NCBI GenBank assembly: GCA_024690965.1
Contig: JAILOG010000009.1
Location: 124,001 to 188,000 of the forward strand
Origin: Clostridiales bacterium
GTDB lineage: Bacteria > Bacillota > Clostridia > Oscillospirales > Acutalibacteraceae
Reading direction: 5' to 3'
DNA length: 64,000 nucleotides
Shown here: positions 53,406-61,756 of the stretch, piece after piece
Layout of the letters: the number at the start of each line of letters is the position of its first letter
Numbering within the stretch: position 1 is the first letter of the stretch
Program-made: the position numbers and the translations under genes
The notes under the pieces: generated by a model
Told to the model about the DNA's origin: nothing
The model's database searches: none
What the model saw: only the letters and a program-made list of their open reading frames with translations

Positions 53406-54902
53406 TCATTCATAAGAATTAAAATCATCATATGATTTAAACTCCGATAGTATTTCTCCTTTAGTATCTACGGATACGATCCTTTTTTCAAATTTGTAAT
53501 GGGTATCATCTCTTTCTCTACATATAAGTTCAGCTATAACATTGCCGTTCACCATTTGTACAATATCACACTCTGTTGTACTTATATCTACGCTTTGTTT
53601 CCAAAGAATTTTTCCTGACAAATCCGTTTTCATTACATTGTCTTTATTTCCTTTTCCAATCATAATAATACCGTCTTCAAGGATGTTCAATTTTACTTTT
53701 TCACCAACCATTACCGGATCAAAGATATCCTCACCGCTTTTGGTATCCATTGAATATAAATCATTATCGGCTACGAGGTATATGTTCTTTGTTGTATAAT
53801 CAAGTACCGCATTATCAACATTTTTGAATTCCCTGCCCCATAATTTTTTAAAGCTTCTGTCATAATATTCAAGGTACATCAAACTCAAATTTCTGTCAAA
53901 TGTTGTTAAAATGTAATGCTTAAAATCTGCAGATACTCTAAAAGTACATTCTCTCTCCTCAGTTGAATCTGCGCTTCTGATAAACCCATTTTCAAGTGAG
54001 ATTTCAAACTTTGAAAAACTTGAATTTGTCTGATTATCCGGTATCACATAATAAAATGAATATTGAGCGTTATGCAATCTATCTAAATTATAATCCTTTC
54101 CGCATACGGGTTGCTTCATCTTTAAATCGTCCCCGAAAATCGTTTTTGCAACTGTTTCCACATAATTCAAATCGTACTGCGTACCTTGACCTACATGGCT
54201 ATATTCTACATATTTATTGACTGTAACCGTAGGATAATAATTTTTGCTTCCATCTATTTCATGCGGTTCTATATCTATGTATCTTCCGTAGAAGTATAGC
54301 CAGTCTCCTTCAATAATTCTTTTATAACCGTTAAATTTACCGCTTACCACCAAAAAATTATTATTATCGGGTTCAATCGTATGCTTATCCACCCATAATT
54401 GCGAGCCCGAATCACTAAACCAAACCAAGTATTTAAAGTTATCATCATTGATATCAAGTGTCTTTATTATAAATCCGGGAAAGCCTATTTGAGCCCCTTT
54501 ATAAATATCGGGATATCTTTGCAGTGAGTCATAATCATACATATCAAAATAATCTTGGTCAAAATATTTTAAAACCTTTAACTGATTTTCCGATAAATTT
54601 AAATTGGGATTGTCAATTTTCATGTTCGCCCAGCTTATAGTTGAGCCGTCAATTGTAACACCTAACCCTGATATATCTGATCTTGATGAACTGTTCGGAT
54701 CGGTATCATTACTATCCGTACCCACAATCTCAGCATCGATACTACTGTCATTATTGTTTTCCGGAATTTGCACAGCTGCTTCCTTAACATCGTTATCGCT
54801 GTTGCTTTTGCCGTTATTGGGAGAATTATTACACCCCTGAACAAAAATCAAAACTGTTATCAAAGTAAGTATGATTGATATAAGTTTTATTGTATTTCGC
54901 AT
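53406..54902 (-). CDS. Lipoprotein with beta-propeller-like repeats
   Basis: This is a 498-residue protein. The lipobox is FVQGC (Cys at about 24), followed by an Asn/Asp/Ser-rich linker of about 55 residues. The C-terminal 200 residues show repeated strand patterns with LSGKILWKQ and DTKGEILSEF, as in PQQ-type beta-propeller repeats. It is probably an extracellular sensor or binding protein. It is divergent from the XRE regulator gene, and its -35 box overlaps a palindrome, so it is likely repressed by that regulator. Confidence 0.82.
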   Translation of the reverse strand: MRNTIKLISIILTLITVLIFVQGCNNSPNNGKSNSDNDVKEAAVQIPENNNDSSIDAEIVGTDSNDTDPNSSSRSDISGLGVTIDGSTISWANMKIDNPNLNLSENQLKVLKYFDQDYFDMYDYDSLQRYPDIYKGAQIGFPGFIIKTLDINDDNFKYLVWFSDSGSQLWVDKHTIEPDNNNFLVVSGKFNGYKRIIEGDWLYFYGRYIDIEPHEIDGSKNYYPTVTVNKYVEYSHVGQGTQYDLNYVETVAKTIFGDDLKMKQPVCGKDYNLDRLHNAQYSFYYVIPDNQTNSSFSKFEISLENGFIRSADSTEERECTFRVSADFKHYILTTFDRNLSLMYLEYYDRSFKKLWGREFKNVDNAVLDYTTKNIYLVADNDLYSMDTKSGEDIFDPVMVGEKVKLNILEDGIIMIGKGNKDNVMKTDLSGKILWKQSVDISTTECDIVQMVNGNVIAELICRERDDTHYKFEKRIVSVDTKGEILSEFKSYDDFNSYE

Positions 54903-54944
54903 AATCTACCTCCGATTTAACACAAATTACGTTAGTTTAAAAAA

Positions 54945-54973
54945 AGGATAGCATTATTTAGTCGTTTTGTCAA
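54945..54973 (-). promoter_or_regulatory. Promoter of the propeller-like lipoprotein gene
   Basis: On the minus strand: TTGACA (54973-54968), a 17-bp spacer and TATCCT (54950-54945). Confidence 0.75.
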
Positions 54974-54986
54974 CGATTAAATCGTT
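54972..54986. promoter_or_regulatory. Candidate XRE operator
   Basis: A perfect 15-bp palindrome AACGATT-A-AATCGTT overlaps the -35 box of the lipoprotein promoter, between the divergent genes. Confidence 0.55.
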
Positions 54987-55041
54987 TTTTAAGGAAATAT
55001 TATATTATTATCTTTAAAATATAACTCAAGGAGTTGATAGT

Positions 55042-55374
55042 ATGGATTTTTCGCGTAGATTACGGTTTTTGCTGGAAGAGAGAGGCATTACTCAAAAGCA
55101 TTTGGCAAACGTATTACGAATTCCCGTATCCACCTTAGGCGGTTATTTTCAGGGCACAAGTGAGCCTGATTTTCAAACACTCATACTGATCGCCGAATAC
55201 TTTGACGTTACAACTGATTATCTCTTAGGTATCCCCGGTGTTAACACATATGACAGCGACGAGAATGATCTGTTAAGAATTTATCGCTGCTTGTCGCCGG
55301 AGCAAAGAGCTTTATATTTGGAGCAGGGAAAAGCGTTTATAAAAATCAATACCAAAAGAAAAAACAGATCATAA
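55042..55374 (+). CDS. XRE-family HTH regulator
   Basis: This is a 110-residue protein. The Cro/C1-type helix-turn-helix occupies residues of about 5-62 (ITQKHLANVLRIPVSTLGGYFQGTSEPDFQTLILIAEYFDVTTDYLLG). A short C-terminal helix follows. An AAGGAG site precedes ATG. It probably binds the palindrome at 54972 and controls the divergent lipoprotein and itself. Confidence 0.93.
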   Translation: MDFSRRLRFLLEERGITQKHLANVLRIPVSTLGGYFQGTSEPDFQTLILIAEYFDVTTDYLLGIPGVNTYDSDENDLLRIYRCLSPEQRALYLEQGKAFIKINTKRKNRS

Positions 55375-55400
55375 ATGATTATTCAGGTTTGTTTTTGCAT

Positions 55401-55440
55401 AGTGTTCGTTCTCGAAATTTTCCGAAAACGAACACTTTTT
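55401..55440 (+). terminator. Terminator of the XRE regulator gene
   Basis: AGTGTTCGTT and AACGAACACT form a 10-bp stem, followed by TTTTT. Confidence 0.85.
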
Positions 55441-55495
55441 GCTTATTCTTTTGCTTGATATTGACACATAATGTCTATTTATTGATTGCCTGTAA

Positions 55496-56878
55496 TTATT
55501 GTATACCTACCAGCACTACCCTGCAATCCTTCTTGATCTCTGCTATATCAGCCGCTGTCAGCACACCTTTTCGTGAAAGCTCCAATGCTATCGCGTCAAG
55601 CAGTTCGTGATTAAGGGCGAGGATCTCTTTCGTCTTGCGATAGTATCTCTCCATCTCAGCGGCAACCGCCTGCTCCTGCCTTGCCATAAGCTCCTGAGAA
55701 TCGCTGCGCCTATAACCATCGGAATGGTACTGAAAGCCGCAAGTGCAATTTTCGATAACAAGATCGCTGACATAATCGAAAGCTCTGTTAAGATCTGACC
55801 GTGTCCCCGTATCGATAATACCGAATCTTTGTTCCAAAGCCGCCATTCCGCCAAGTGAACCTAAAACCTCCGCGTGTATCTCATCAATGGTATCATTATC
55901 CTGAGCCATAAGGTCATTAAGATAATCGTCATCCTCCTCCAAGCATAATTCGCTTGACGAATTACCTTTAAGGTTTTTGCAAAAAGCGGTAAATCCGCCC
56001 GTATCTCCCGCTTGTTTGTATGCCGAAACAAGCGTCACCGTGCCGGGTTTGAGCACTTCTGCTATTGTTGCGTGACCTGCCTCGTGATATATGACCTTTG
56101 TCATTGGATTCTTGGAGTCGGAAAGATTAATCTTCGGCATTTTGGCGTTTAAGACACCGTTTGGAACATTGAATACTGTGTGAAGGCAAGCTCTCATAAA
56201 ATGCTCCATTGTGATTTTGTCCGAGCGTTCATATCCGGCATACAGTCCGGCTTCGTTGATAACAGTCTCAAGCTCCGCGCAGGAACGCCCTTCCATAATT
56301 CTTGCTATTGATATAGGATCGATGTCACCGACAAATTTCTTTTTGCTTATGTAGTGACTGATTATACGGATCGCGTCTTCACCGTCAGGGTTACAGATCT
56401 TAATGATTCGGTCAAACCGTCCCACGCGCTTCAGCGAACCGGGAAGCACTCTGAGACTGTTTGCGGTTGCAAGCACAAACACTTCCGAATCTCTGACCTC
56501 GTCAATACACGCTTGTACGGTAACATATTCCTCGGCATCGGTGTGGCTTTCGTCTCCGTTCGCGAACTTATCCATATCATCGAGAAATACAATTGACGGC
56601 GCGGCTGCCTTCGCGTCTGAGAATGTCTTTTTAATTGCGTTTACAAAATCGCCGTTGGGCTTGTCCTTGCGGCAGATAAATGCTTTTCGCCCGCTTGCGG
56701 CAATTATACAGCTTGCCATAAGCGTTTTGCCCACACCCGGTTCACCGTGAAGCAAAAGCCCACGCGGAGCGTTAACGCAAAGCTTCTTGTAAGCATCATT
56801 GTTTTTGAGCACGTCGCTTATGCGTATAAGCTCCTGCTTTATCGCGTTGTAACCTATTACTTTTTCAAATTCTTTCAT
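55496..56878 (-). CDS. Soluble FtsH-like AAA metalloprotease
   Basis: This is a 460-residue protein. The AAA ATPase (about 1-230) has Walker A GEPGVGKT, Walker B IVFLDDMD and the second-region-of-homology arginines RVGRFDR. The protease domain (about 250-440) has the zinc motif HEAGH and a third ligand aspartate in GTRSDLNRA, as in peptidase M41. It lacks the two N-terminal membrane helices of FtsH and starts directly at the ATPase, so it should be cytosolic. It probably unfolds and degrades specific proteins. Its promoter has the CATC-N8-TATAAT layout. Confidence 0.92.
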   Translation of the reverse strand: MKEFEKVIGYNAIKQELIRISDVLKNNDAYKKLCVNAPRGLLLHGEPGVGKTLMASCIIAASGRKAFICRKDKPNGDFVNAIKKTFSDAKAAAPSIVFLDDMDKFANGDESHTDAEEYVTVQACIDEVRDSEVFVLATANSLRVLPGSLKRVGRFDRIIKICNPDGEDAIRIISHYISKKKFVGDIDPISIARIMEGRSCAELETVINEAGLYAGYERSDKITMEHFMRACLHTVFNVPNGVLNAKMPKINLSDSKNPMTKVIYHEAGHATIAEVLKPGTVTLVSAYKQAGDTGGFTAFCKNLKGNSSSELCLEEDDDYLNDLMAQDNDTIDEIHAEVLGSLGGMAALEQRFGIIDTGTRSDLNRAFDYVSDLVIENCTCGFQYHSDGYRRSDSQELMARQEQAVAAEMERYYRKTKEILALNHELLDAIALELSRKGVLTAADIAEIKKDCRVVLVGIQ

Positions 56879-56912
56879 TGTTTATTCCTCCGTTTTTTTA
56901 GATTGTACCGAT

Positions 56913-56938
56913 ATTATACAAGAGAGGATGTGCTAAAA
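56913..56938 (-). promoter_or_regulatory. CATC-N8-TATAAT promoter ahead of the FtsH-like gene
   Basis: On the minus strand: TTTTTAGCACATC, 8 bp, TATAAT (56918-56913). No -35 consensus is present. Confidence 0.6.
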
Positions 56939-57092
56939 ATGGGACATTGATTGAGGGATAATACGGGTGGTGAAGATAGGATTTTAATAATAAAATTTGA
57001 AAAAGTTTATAAAAATAGGACTATCTTTGAAATTTCAGACGGTTATACATATGAGAAGGAGGGGGTGCGTTTTCAGTAAAAAAACCGTGAAA

Positions 57093-57121
57093 TTGACAGT
57101 ATGCGATGAGTCATGTATAAT
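57093..57121 (+). promoter_or_regulatory. Promoter of the gene at 57150
   Basis: TTGACA (57093-57098), 17 bp and TATAAT (57116-57121). Both hexamers are perfect consensus. Confidence 0.88.
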
Positions 57122-57149
57122 CAAGAAACAAATATTGGGAGGTATTATT

Positions 57150-58163
57150 ATGGCAGAAATAAATAGATGGGAATCAAGTAATGAATATGATGAAGAATTA
57201 TCAAAAATCGAACACTATAAACTTCATCCTGAATTGATGCCTTTTATCGGAACTCATTATAATGAATCAGGAGTTTTATTGGTTGGTGAAAGCCATTATT
57301 GTAGCAGAATAATAACAGATGCTGATAGGAAATATCTTTGCAATGAATGGTACAGCAAAGAGACTCCGTGTGGTTTTACTGATAAAGAGTATTTCCATAC
57401 AAGATTTGTGTTACATAATTTTCTTTCTCTTAAAAGAAGCAGGGCGCACAGTATGTTCAGAAATCCTGCAAATAGCATAATTAACGCACTGGAGTTAAAG
57501 AATGTCAGTGATAGTGAAGCGTTTAACATTTGTGCTTTTATGAACTATTTTCAGCGACCGGCTATAAACACGAATCAATCAATAGATATTAGTGGCAATG
57601 ATAACGAGTTTGCGTTTAAAGTTTTTCGTGAAGTATGCGAAATAATAAAACCAGAATTGTTGCTGTTTCTTTCTGAAAAGGCATACAAGTCTTTTAAATC
57701 TTACCGTGATAAAACAGATAGTACTAAAAAAACCCCTGTAATAGAATCGTTTTCTCATCCTACATGTGCGCATTGGTATGGAGAAAAAGGTAAAACTAAG
57801 TTTGAATCTATCATTAGAGAACATGTAAAATTTTCAAACTTTAGTCCAAACTGCACTTATGATATAAACAGAATAAAGTCAACTATGCCGGATTCTTTCA
57901 GATTAATTGAGAAAAGGCAAAACAGGTTTTATGATAATACTATAACATTCAGAGTCTATGGTAATCACGAAAACCCAAGCGAAATAGTGGTTCATACTAA
58001 AAATAACGGTAAGCGCACCGGTGTTGGATATGTAATTCATCATAATTTCATTTGGATATGGGATTATGATAATAAAAGATTTATCAGTACAAATGAGATT
58101 GATAATTACTCTGGGCTTAGAGCAATGTATGATGAATTCGAGAGGTACATTAAAGGACTGTAA
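57150..58163 (+). CDS. Possible uracil-DNA-glycosylase-fold protein
   Basis: This is a 337-residue soluble protein. A hydrophobic strand with GVLLVGESHYCS (about residues 38-49) and a later FSHPTCAHW segment (about 200) resemble the two signature loops of the uracil-DNA glycosylase superfamily (G-E-x-x-Y and H-P-S). The helix pattern between them also fits. The C-terminal 120 residues are a separate beta-rich domain. The match is weak and the family is not recognised with certainty. ATG at 57150 follows GGGAGG and the consensus promoter; an earlier in-frame start would lie upstream of that promoter. Confidence 0.7.
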   Translation: MAEINRWESSNEYDEELSKIEHYKLHPELMPFIGTHYNESGVLLVGESHYCSRIITDADRKYLCNEWYSKETPCGFTDKEYFHTRFVLHNFLSLKRSRAHSMFRNPANSIINALELKNVSDSEAFNICAFMNYFQRPAINTNQSIDISGNDNEFAFKVFREVCEIIKPELLLFLSEKAYKSFKSYRDKTDSTKKTPVIESFSHPTCAHWYGEKGKTKFESIIREHVKFSNFSPNCTYDINRIKSTMPDSFRLIEKRQNRFYDNTITFRVYGNHENPSEIVVHTKNNGKRTGVGYVIHHNFIWIWDYDNKRFISTNEIDNYSGLRAMYDEFERYIKGL

Positions 58164-58165
58164 AT

Positions 58166-58193
58166 ATGACCTACGCAATTTCCGACCATCACG
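58166..58193 (+). repeat. 28-bp duplicated start of the phosphatase gene
   Basis: This nearly repeats the first 28 bases of the gene at 58695 (ATGACCTACG...ACG; three differences) and soon stops (MTYAISDHHERSKYGV). The two copies flank the Toprim gene, as if that gene had been inserted into or next to the phosphatase start. Confidence 0.75.
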
Positions 58194-58205
58194 AAAGGAG
58201 CAAAT

Positions 58206-58688
58206 ATGGAGTATAAAGAGTCTGCATTAAAACTTATTGAAGAGAACCGTGTTTTGTTTCCGCTGACTGACTTTAATGGAAATATTACAGGTGTTGCAGG
58301 AAGAAATTTGAAAGCAAGCCCCAAATATGTCAGAAGCGGAGAAGGGTTTTTCGGTAATATAAATACCGAAAACGATACTCTTATTATTGTTGAAGGATAC
58401 GCTGATGCCTTTTTAGCGCAAATATACGGATATGATAATGTAATATGCGTCTCAGGGGTGCATATTTCTGATGAGGTTTTGGAACACTTCGCAAAATTGA
58501 ATAAGAGAATAATCTTGTTTTTTGATAGTGATGAATTTGGGCAAAAATCGGCAAAAGAATTGCTTGAAAAACTCAAAAACTACGGAATCAGGGCGTATAA
58601 CTATAGGACAGACGATACGGGGGATATGATAGAATATTTACGAAATGGAAAATCAATAGACAGAATTCTCTCCGTAGCAAAGGGCTAA
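58206..58688 (+). CDS. Small Toprim-domain protein (DnaG-like)
   Basis: This is a 160-residue protein. The N-terminal part (LFPLTDFNGNITGVAGR) resembles the region before Toprim in DnaG-type primases and plasmid Toprim proteins. The Toprim core has the glutamate motif IIVEGYADAF (about residues 60-69) and the DxD motif FFDSDEFGQ (about 107-115). It lacks the zinc-binding and helicase-binding domains of a primase, so it is a stand-alone nicking or primase-like module. An AAGGAG site precedes ATG. It is followed 6 bp later by the phosphatase gene. Confidence 0.88.
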   Translation: MEYKESALKLIEENRVLFPLTDFNGNITGVAGRNLKASPKYVRSGEGFFGNINTENDTLIIVEGYADAFLAQIYGYDNVICVSGVHISDEVLEHFAKLNKRIILFFDSDEFGQKSAKELLEKLKNYGIRAYNYRTDDTGDMIEYLRNGKSIDRILSVAKG

Positions 58689-58694
58689 ACAATT

Positions 58695-59396
58695 ATGACC
58701 TACGTAATTTCCGACCTACACGGTTACCCGATTGAAAAACTTAAAACACTTCTCAAAAAAGCCGATTTCGGCGATGACGATTTTCTGTACATTCTCGGCG
58801 ATGTTGTTGACAGAAACGGTGACGGCGGCGTGAGCATTTTGCTTTGGCTGCTTGAACAGACCAACGTTCAGCTTATTCTCGGCAACCACGAGGCAATGCT
58901 CCTATCCTGCGATTTTGTTTTTGACGAGATCACCGAGGACAGCGTTTTGTCAATGAACAGCGAGAAGCTCGAACTGCTTAACAATTACATATTAAACGGC
59001 GGCGACGTAACGCTGAAAGCTCTGCGCCGGCTTCCGCGCGAAACACAGCGGGACATTCTCGACTATTTGCGCGACTGTCCGCTTTATGAAGCCGTTACCG
59101 TCGGCGGCAGGGACTTTATTCTCGTTCATTCGGGCTTTGATAATTTCAGAAAAGACAGAAAGCTGTCCGACTATTCTGCGGATGAGCTTATCTGGGCGTG
59201 GCCTGAGTTTGATGACGAATACTATGACGATATTCACACCGTATTCGGGCACACCCCGACAATGTGCTTCGGTGAAGTATATAACGGCAAAATCATTAAA
59301 ACAAGGACATGGACAGACATTGACTGCGGCGCGGGCTACGGCAATGAGCCTGTTTTGTTACGCCTTGATGACTTTAAGGAGTTTTCGCTGAATTAA
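58695..59396 (+). CDS. Metallophosphoesterase (calcineurin-like, PPP/ApaH type)
   Basis: This is a 233-residue protein. It has the metal-site motifs in order: YVISDLHGYP (D-x-H), LGDVVDRNGDG (GDxxDR), LILGNHEAM (GNHE), LVHSGF, and HTVFGHTPT with the final histidine. It removes phosphate from phosphoproteins or dinucleoside polyphosphates; the substrate cannot be read from the sequence. Its 5' end is repeated at 58166. The GC content is somewhat higher than that of the Toprim gene before it, suggesting separate origins. Confidence 0.92.
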   Translation: MTYVISDLHGYPIEKLKTLLKKADFGDDDFLYILGDVVDRNGDGGVSILLWLLEQTNVQLILGNHEAMLLSCDFVFDEITEDSVLSMNSEKLELLNNYILNGGDVTLKALRRLPRETQRDILDYLRDCPLYEAVTVGGRDFILVHSGFDNFRKDRKLSDYSADELIWAWPEFDDEYYDDIHTVFGHTPTMCFGEVYNGKIIKTRTWTDIDCGAGYGNEPVLLRLDDFKEFSLN

Positions 59397-59403
59397 TTTA
59401 ATA

Positions 59404-59454
59404 CAATAAAAAGATGACGCTTGCATGAGGTCTATAGCCTTATGCAAGCGTCAT
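59404..59454. terminator. Terminator of the short minus-strand transcript
   Basis: ATGACGCTTGCAT and ATGCAAGCGTCAT form a perfect 13-bp stem. On the minus strand CTTTTTATTG follows. It also lies just behind the phosphatase gene on the plus strand. Confidence 0.85.
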
Positions 59455-59511
59455 TTCTTCCGACTTGATCATATATCCTAATTGTGTGAACGATAAACAG
59501 ATTGTTTCCAC
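59440..59511 (-). CDS. 23-codon reading frame in a short transcript
   Basis: GTG follows an AGAGGTGA site at 5 nt and opens a 23-residue frame (VETICLSFTQLGYMIKSEEM, then TLA). Its end runs into the terminator hairpin. It lies in a unit of about 190 nt with its own CATC-N8-TACAAT promoter and terminator. Whether the peptide or the RNA matters is unknown. Confidence 0.35.
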   Translation of the reverse strand: METICLSFTQLGYMIKSEEMTLA

Positions 59512-59600
59512 AGCTTTCACCTCTCTCAACGTTTTTTCAGCAATAAGTTGCTGCCTGTTTATTTATCGAGATATGCCTTTAGCGGAACTTTAGTACCTGT

Positions 59601-59626
59601 ATTGTAGCACCATAGATGTACCAAAA
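59601..59626 (-). promoter_or_regulatory. CATC-N8-TACAAT promoter of a short transcript
   Basis: On the minus strand: TTTTTGGTACATC, 8 bp, TACAAT (59606-59601). Confidence 0.6.
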
Positions 59627-59649
59627 ACAGGATATACCACTTTTGCAAG

Positions 59650-59683
59650 AAAATCAGGACCGTGCGAGCACGATCCTGATTTT
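59650..59683. terminator. Hairpin behind the Nmad3 gene
   Basis: AAAATCAGGA and TCCTGATTTT form a long stem with an inner CGTGC/GCACG pair. It is about 80 bp beyond the Nmad3 gene end and has A/T on both sides, so it can stop transcription from either direction. Confidence 0.7.
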
Positions 59684-59764
59684 AAGGTATATTCTTTGTA
59701 TTTTTCAATGGCATTTATCAGCCTTGCTTCAATTTCCTCTGTAACCTTTTATCTGCTGTTTATT

Positions 59765-60589
59765 TTATGAATCAATTATAATACTTTTTGCCCATTCAAT
59801 TACGCGTGGGTCTTCATCAAAAACAAATTCTTGCCCACGACATCTGCTTTGAAAATAATCATTTTTGATACAGTTATTGTTATGATGAGAGAGATTTACA
59901 TTTGTAAACACATCATTCAGTTTCCAACGTGAACGGCTTTTCCCTTCTGCGGTCAAAACCCGGTTTTCTGAAAACATCAGTGTGCCTGCGCCGGGCATTT
60001 TACTGCTGAAGCCATCAACACTTAAATGCTTTGATGCTACATAAATTGTATTGTTGGTAATCGCTCCGTTTTTGTCATATATGTGCGCATCATCTGAATG
60101 AGGATGCCAATCCAATACTTTTACATTAGTATTTTTCAGTATCTTTCCCACCTGTAAATACCCATATATTGCATGAATATTTTCAGCACCTCTTATATAT
60201 CTTAAATGTCCGTTGTGATACTCTGTTTTTTTAAACCAGCCGAAAAATATAAACAAATCCCCTTCCTTGATTCCGTGGGTATCCAAATGCGTTTGAGCGG
60301 CACCGATTTGTCCGAAAGCTTCAGCCCAATCGGATGAAGTTTTTCTTAGACCGCTTCGGATATCGGGATCAAGATGACATTTGTTATATGCTTTTTTAGG
60401 ATTCAAGCACCGAAGAATCTCAGCATAACTGAGAGTGTTATTATTACCCGGTATTGATAACTCTTCATATGTATAATTACCCGAATCACTTGGGATCGGC
60501 AGTGAAACCATTGTCCCGTCCGGAAGAATAGGGCTTGCGCGACCTCCACTGCCGGAGTCAAATCCTTTACGCGATAGTATAATCTTCAT
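59765..60589 (-). CDS. Nucleotide-modification-associated protein, Nmad3 type
   Basis: This is a 274-residue protein. The start MKIILSRKGFDSGSGG and the SPILPDGTMVSLPIP segment are what I recognise as the Nmad3 domain. Further conserved-looking blocks are CHLDPDIR, GDLFIFFGWF and HLRYIRGAEN. Nmad proteins were named from their association with enzymes that make or handle modified DNA bases; the reaction is unknown. ATG at 60589 overlaps the stop of the Nmad2-like gene by 4 bp (ATGA), so they are coupled. The assignment is from memory of the family pattern. Confidence 0.82.
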   Translation of the reverse strand: MKIILSRKGFDSGSGGRASPILPDGTMVSLPIPSDSGNYTYEELSIPGNNNTLSYAEILRCLNPKKAYNKCHLDPDIRSGLRKTSSDWAEAFGQIGAAQTHLDTHGIKEGDLFIFFGWFKKTEYHNGHLRYIRGAENIHAIYGYLQVGKILKNTNVKVLDWHPHSDDAHIYDKNGAITNNTIYVASKHLSVDGFSSKMPGAGTLMFSENRVLTAEGKSRSRWKLNDVFTNVNLSHHNNNCIKNDYFQSRCRGQEFVFDEDPRVIEWAKSIIIDS

Positions 60590-61317
60590 CTGCATTTCCT
60601 TTCTGAACTGCATTTTTTGTTTAAAAAATACTTGTCGATTGTATTATCTTTTTGTTTTGAAAATTTTTCTCGATTCTCTTTTGAGGATATATAATTGACA
60701 AGCTTTTTAACTTCATTATCATTAAAAGGTATTATCCTGTGCCCTATACGGCTCTTATCAAAGGATTTTAAAATCTTGTCATTATTAAGATGACTCTTAA
60801 TAGTGCTGTAATCTCCTGATTTGCCAAAATACAAATAGCAATTACTTAAAAGCACATAGTTTGGTGCATTTGTTGAACCATTAATATATCTTAAATCTTT
60901 CTCCTCACGCCAACCATTTAACTCTTCAACATCTTCTCCGTTTGTAATCACGTGGTGCGGATTATCCTTGGTGAAAAACCATTTTTCTTTTTCATATCTG
61001 TACTGAGCATCAGGCCTTTTTTTGTAGGTTTTGTCACTGTAATATTTTTCCACAGGTATCACTTTATTGATTTTTGCAACAAAGACCGGAAAATCACTAT
61101 TACTGATCTTATCTTTATTACGATCAGCCAACTTTTTGCCACATATTCCAATAACATATATTTCATCTTCAGGATCATTTTTTTCATCAAAATACTTTTT
61201 CCCAATGGTGTACCGAAGATTTGTTTTACAGCACGCTAATGACAAAACGTTGTCTTTAATAGCAGGAGCAAAGCCTGTATCGTGTGTCATAATATAAGCA
61301 TAAACTATAGTTTTCAT
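60586..61317 (-). CDS. Nucleotide-modification-associated protein, Nmad2 type
   Basis: This is a 243-residue protein. The N-terminal pattern YAYIMTHDTGFAPAI...LSLACCK with Arg following matches the Nmad2 domain (D-x-GFAP and L-A-x-C-K motifs). Later blocks are EIYVIGICGKK and NPHHVITNG. It is translated just before the Nmad3 gene with a 4-bp overlap. Together they form a two-gene unit likely involved in nucleotide or DNA-base modification. ATG at 61317 is preferred to an in-frame TTG three codons upstream. The promoter is weak (TTGAAT, 17 bp, TGATAT). Confidence 0.8.
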   Translation of the reverse strand: MKTIVYAYIMTHDTGFAPAIKDNVLSLACCKTNLRYTIGKKYFDEKNDPEDEIYVIGICGKKLADRNKDKISNSDFPVFVAKINKVIPVEKYYSDKTYKKRPDAQYRYEKEKWFFTKDNPHHVITNGEDVEELNGWREEKDLRYINGSTNAPNYVLLSNCYLYFGKSGDYSTIKSHLNNDKILKSFDKSRIGHRIIPFNDNEVKKLVNYISSKENREKFSKQKDNTIDKYFLNKKCSSERKCR

Positions 61318-61363
61318 ACCTGTCAATTTCCTTTCTGTATATCAAATATATTCATATGGACAT

Positions 61364-61630
61364 TCAAGTGACGTATTTATTCACCGCATTTTCCAACCTC
61401 TTCTTAATCTTTTCCGCAAGCCCCTCCGGTGCCGTCACGGTTACATGCCCCGCGTACTGCATCGCCCAGTGCTCCATAGCCATGGGGCTTACCTTGACCA
61501 TGACTTTAAGCTGAGCCTTGCCGTGCTTTGCGATACGGATATCCTTACCGAACCAGTCGATTATCTGATCAATGATCGATTCATCGGCGATAAATTCGAC
61601 CCATTCCGGTTTGAAAGGGCATCCGACTCA
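61364..61630 (-). pseudogene. C-terminal remnant of a second WYL regulator gene
   Basis: About 85 codons on the minus strand (VEFIADESIIDQIIDWFG to the stop) are almost identical to the WCX end of the regulator at 52131, with substitutions such as EHWAMQYAG. The wing and WYL domains are missing. It lies directly upstream of the Nmad2/Nmad3 pair, where an intact regulator would be expected. The 61631-61756 stretch upstream shows short coding-like frames that I cannot assign. Confidence 0.8.
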
Positions 61631-61756
61631 CCGGGATATGCTATTAAGCAGGATTTCTTCATTGCGGTTATTTATCATGACGTTCCCTTCAATCTGCAAA
61701 TAAGCATTTTCCGGGTTAACGTAGGGATAAAAACATATTTCAGTTTTTGCAGCCTG

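Noticed and set aside
59608..59753. A minus-strand open frame of about 48 codons behind the Nmad3 gene
   Set aside because: It has no start codon with a ribosome site and runs through a terminator hairpin and a promoter; it is more likely chance or a remnant.
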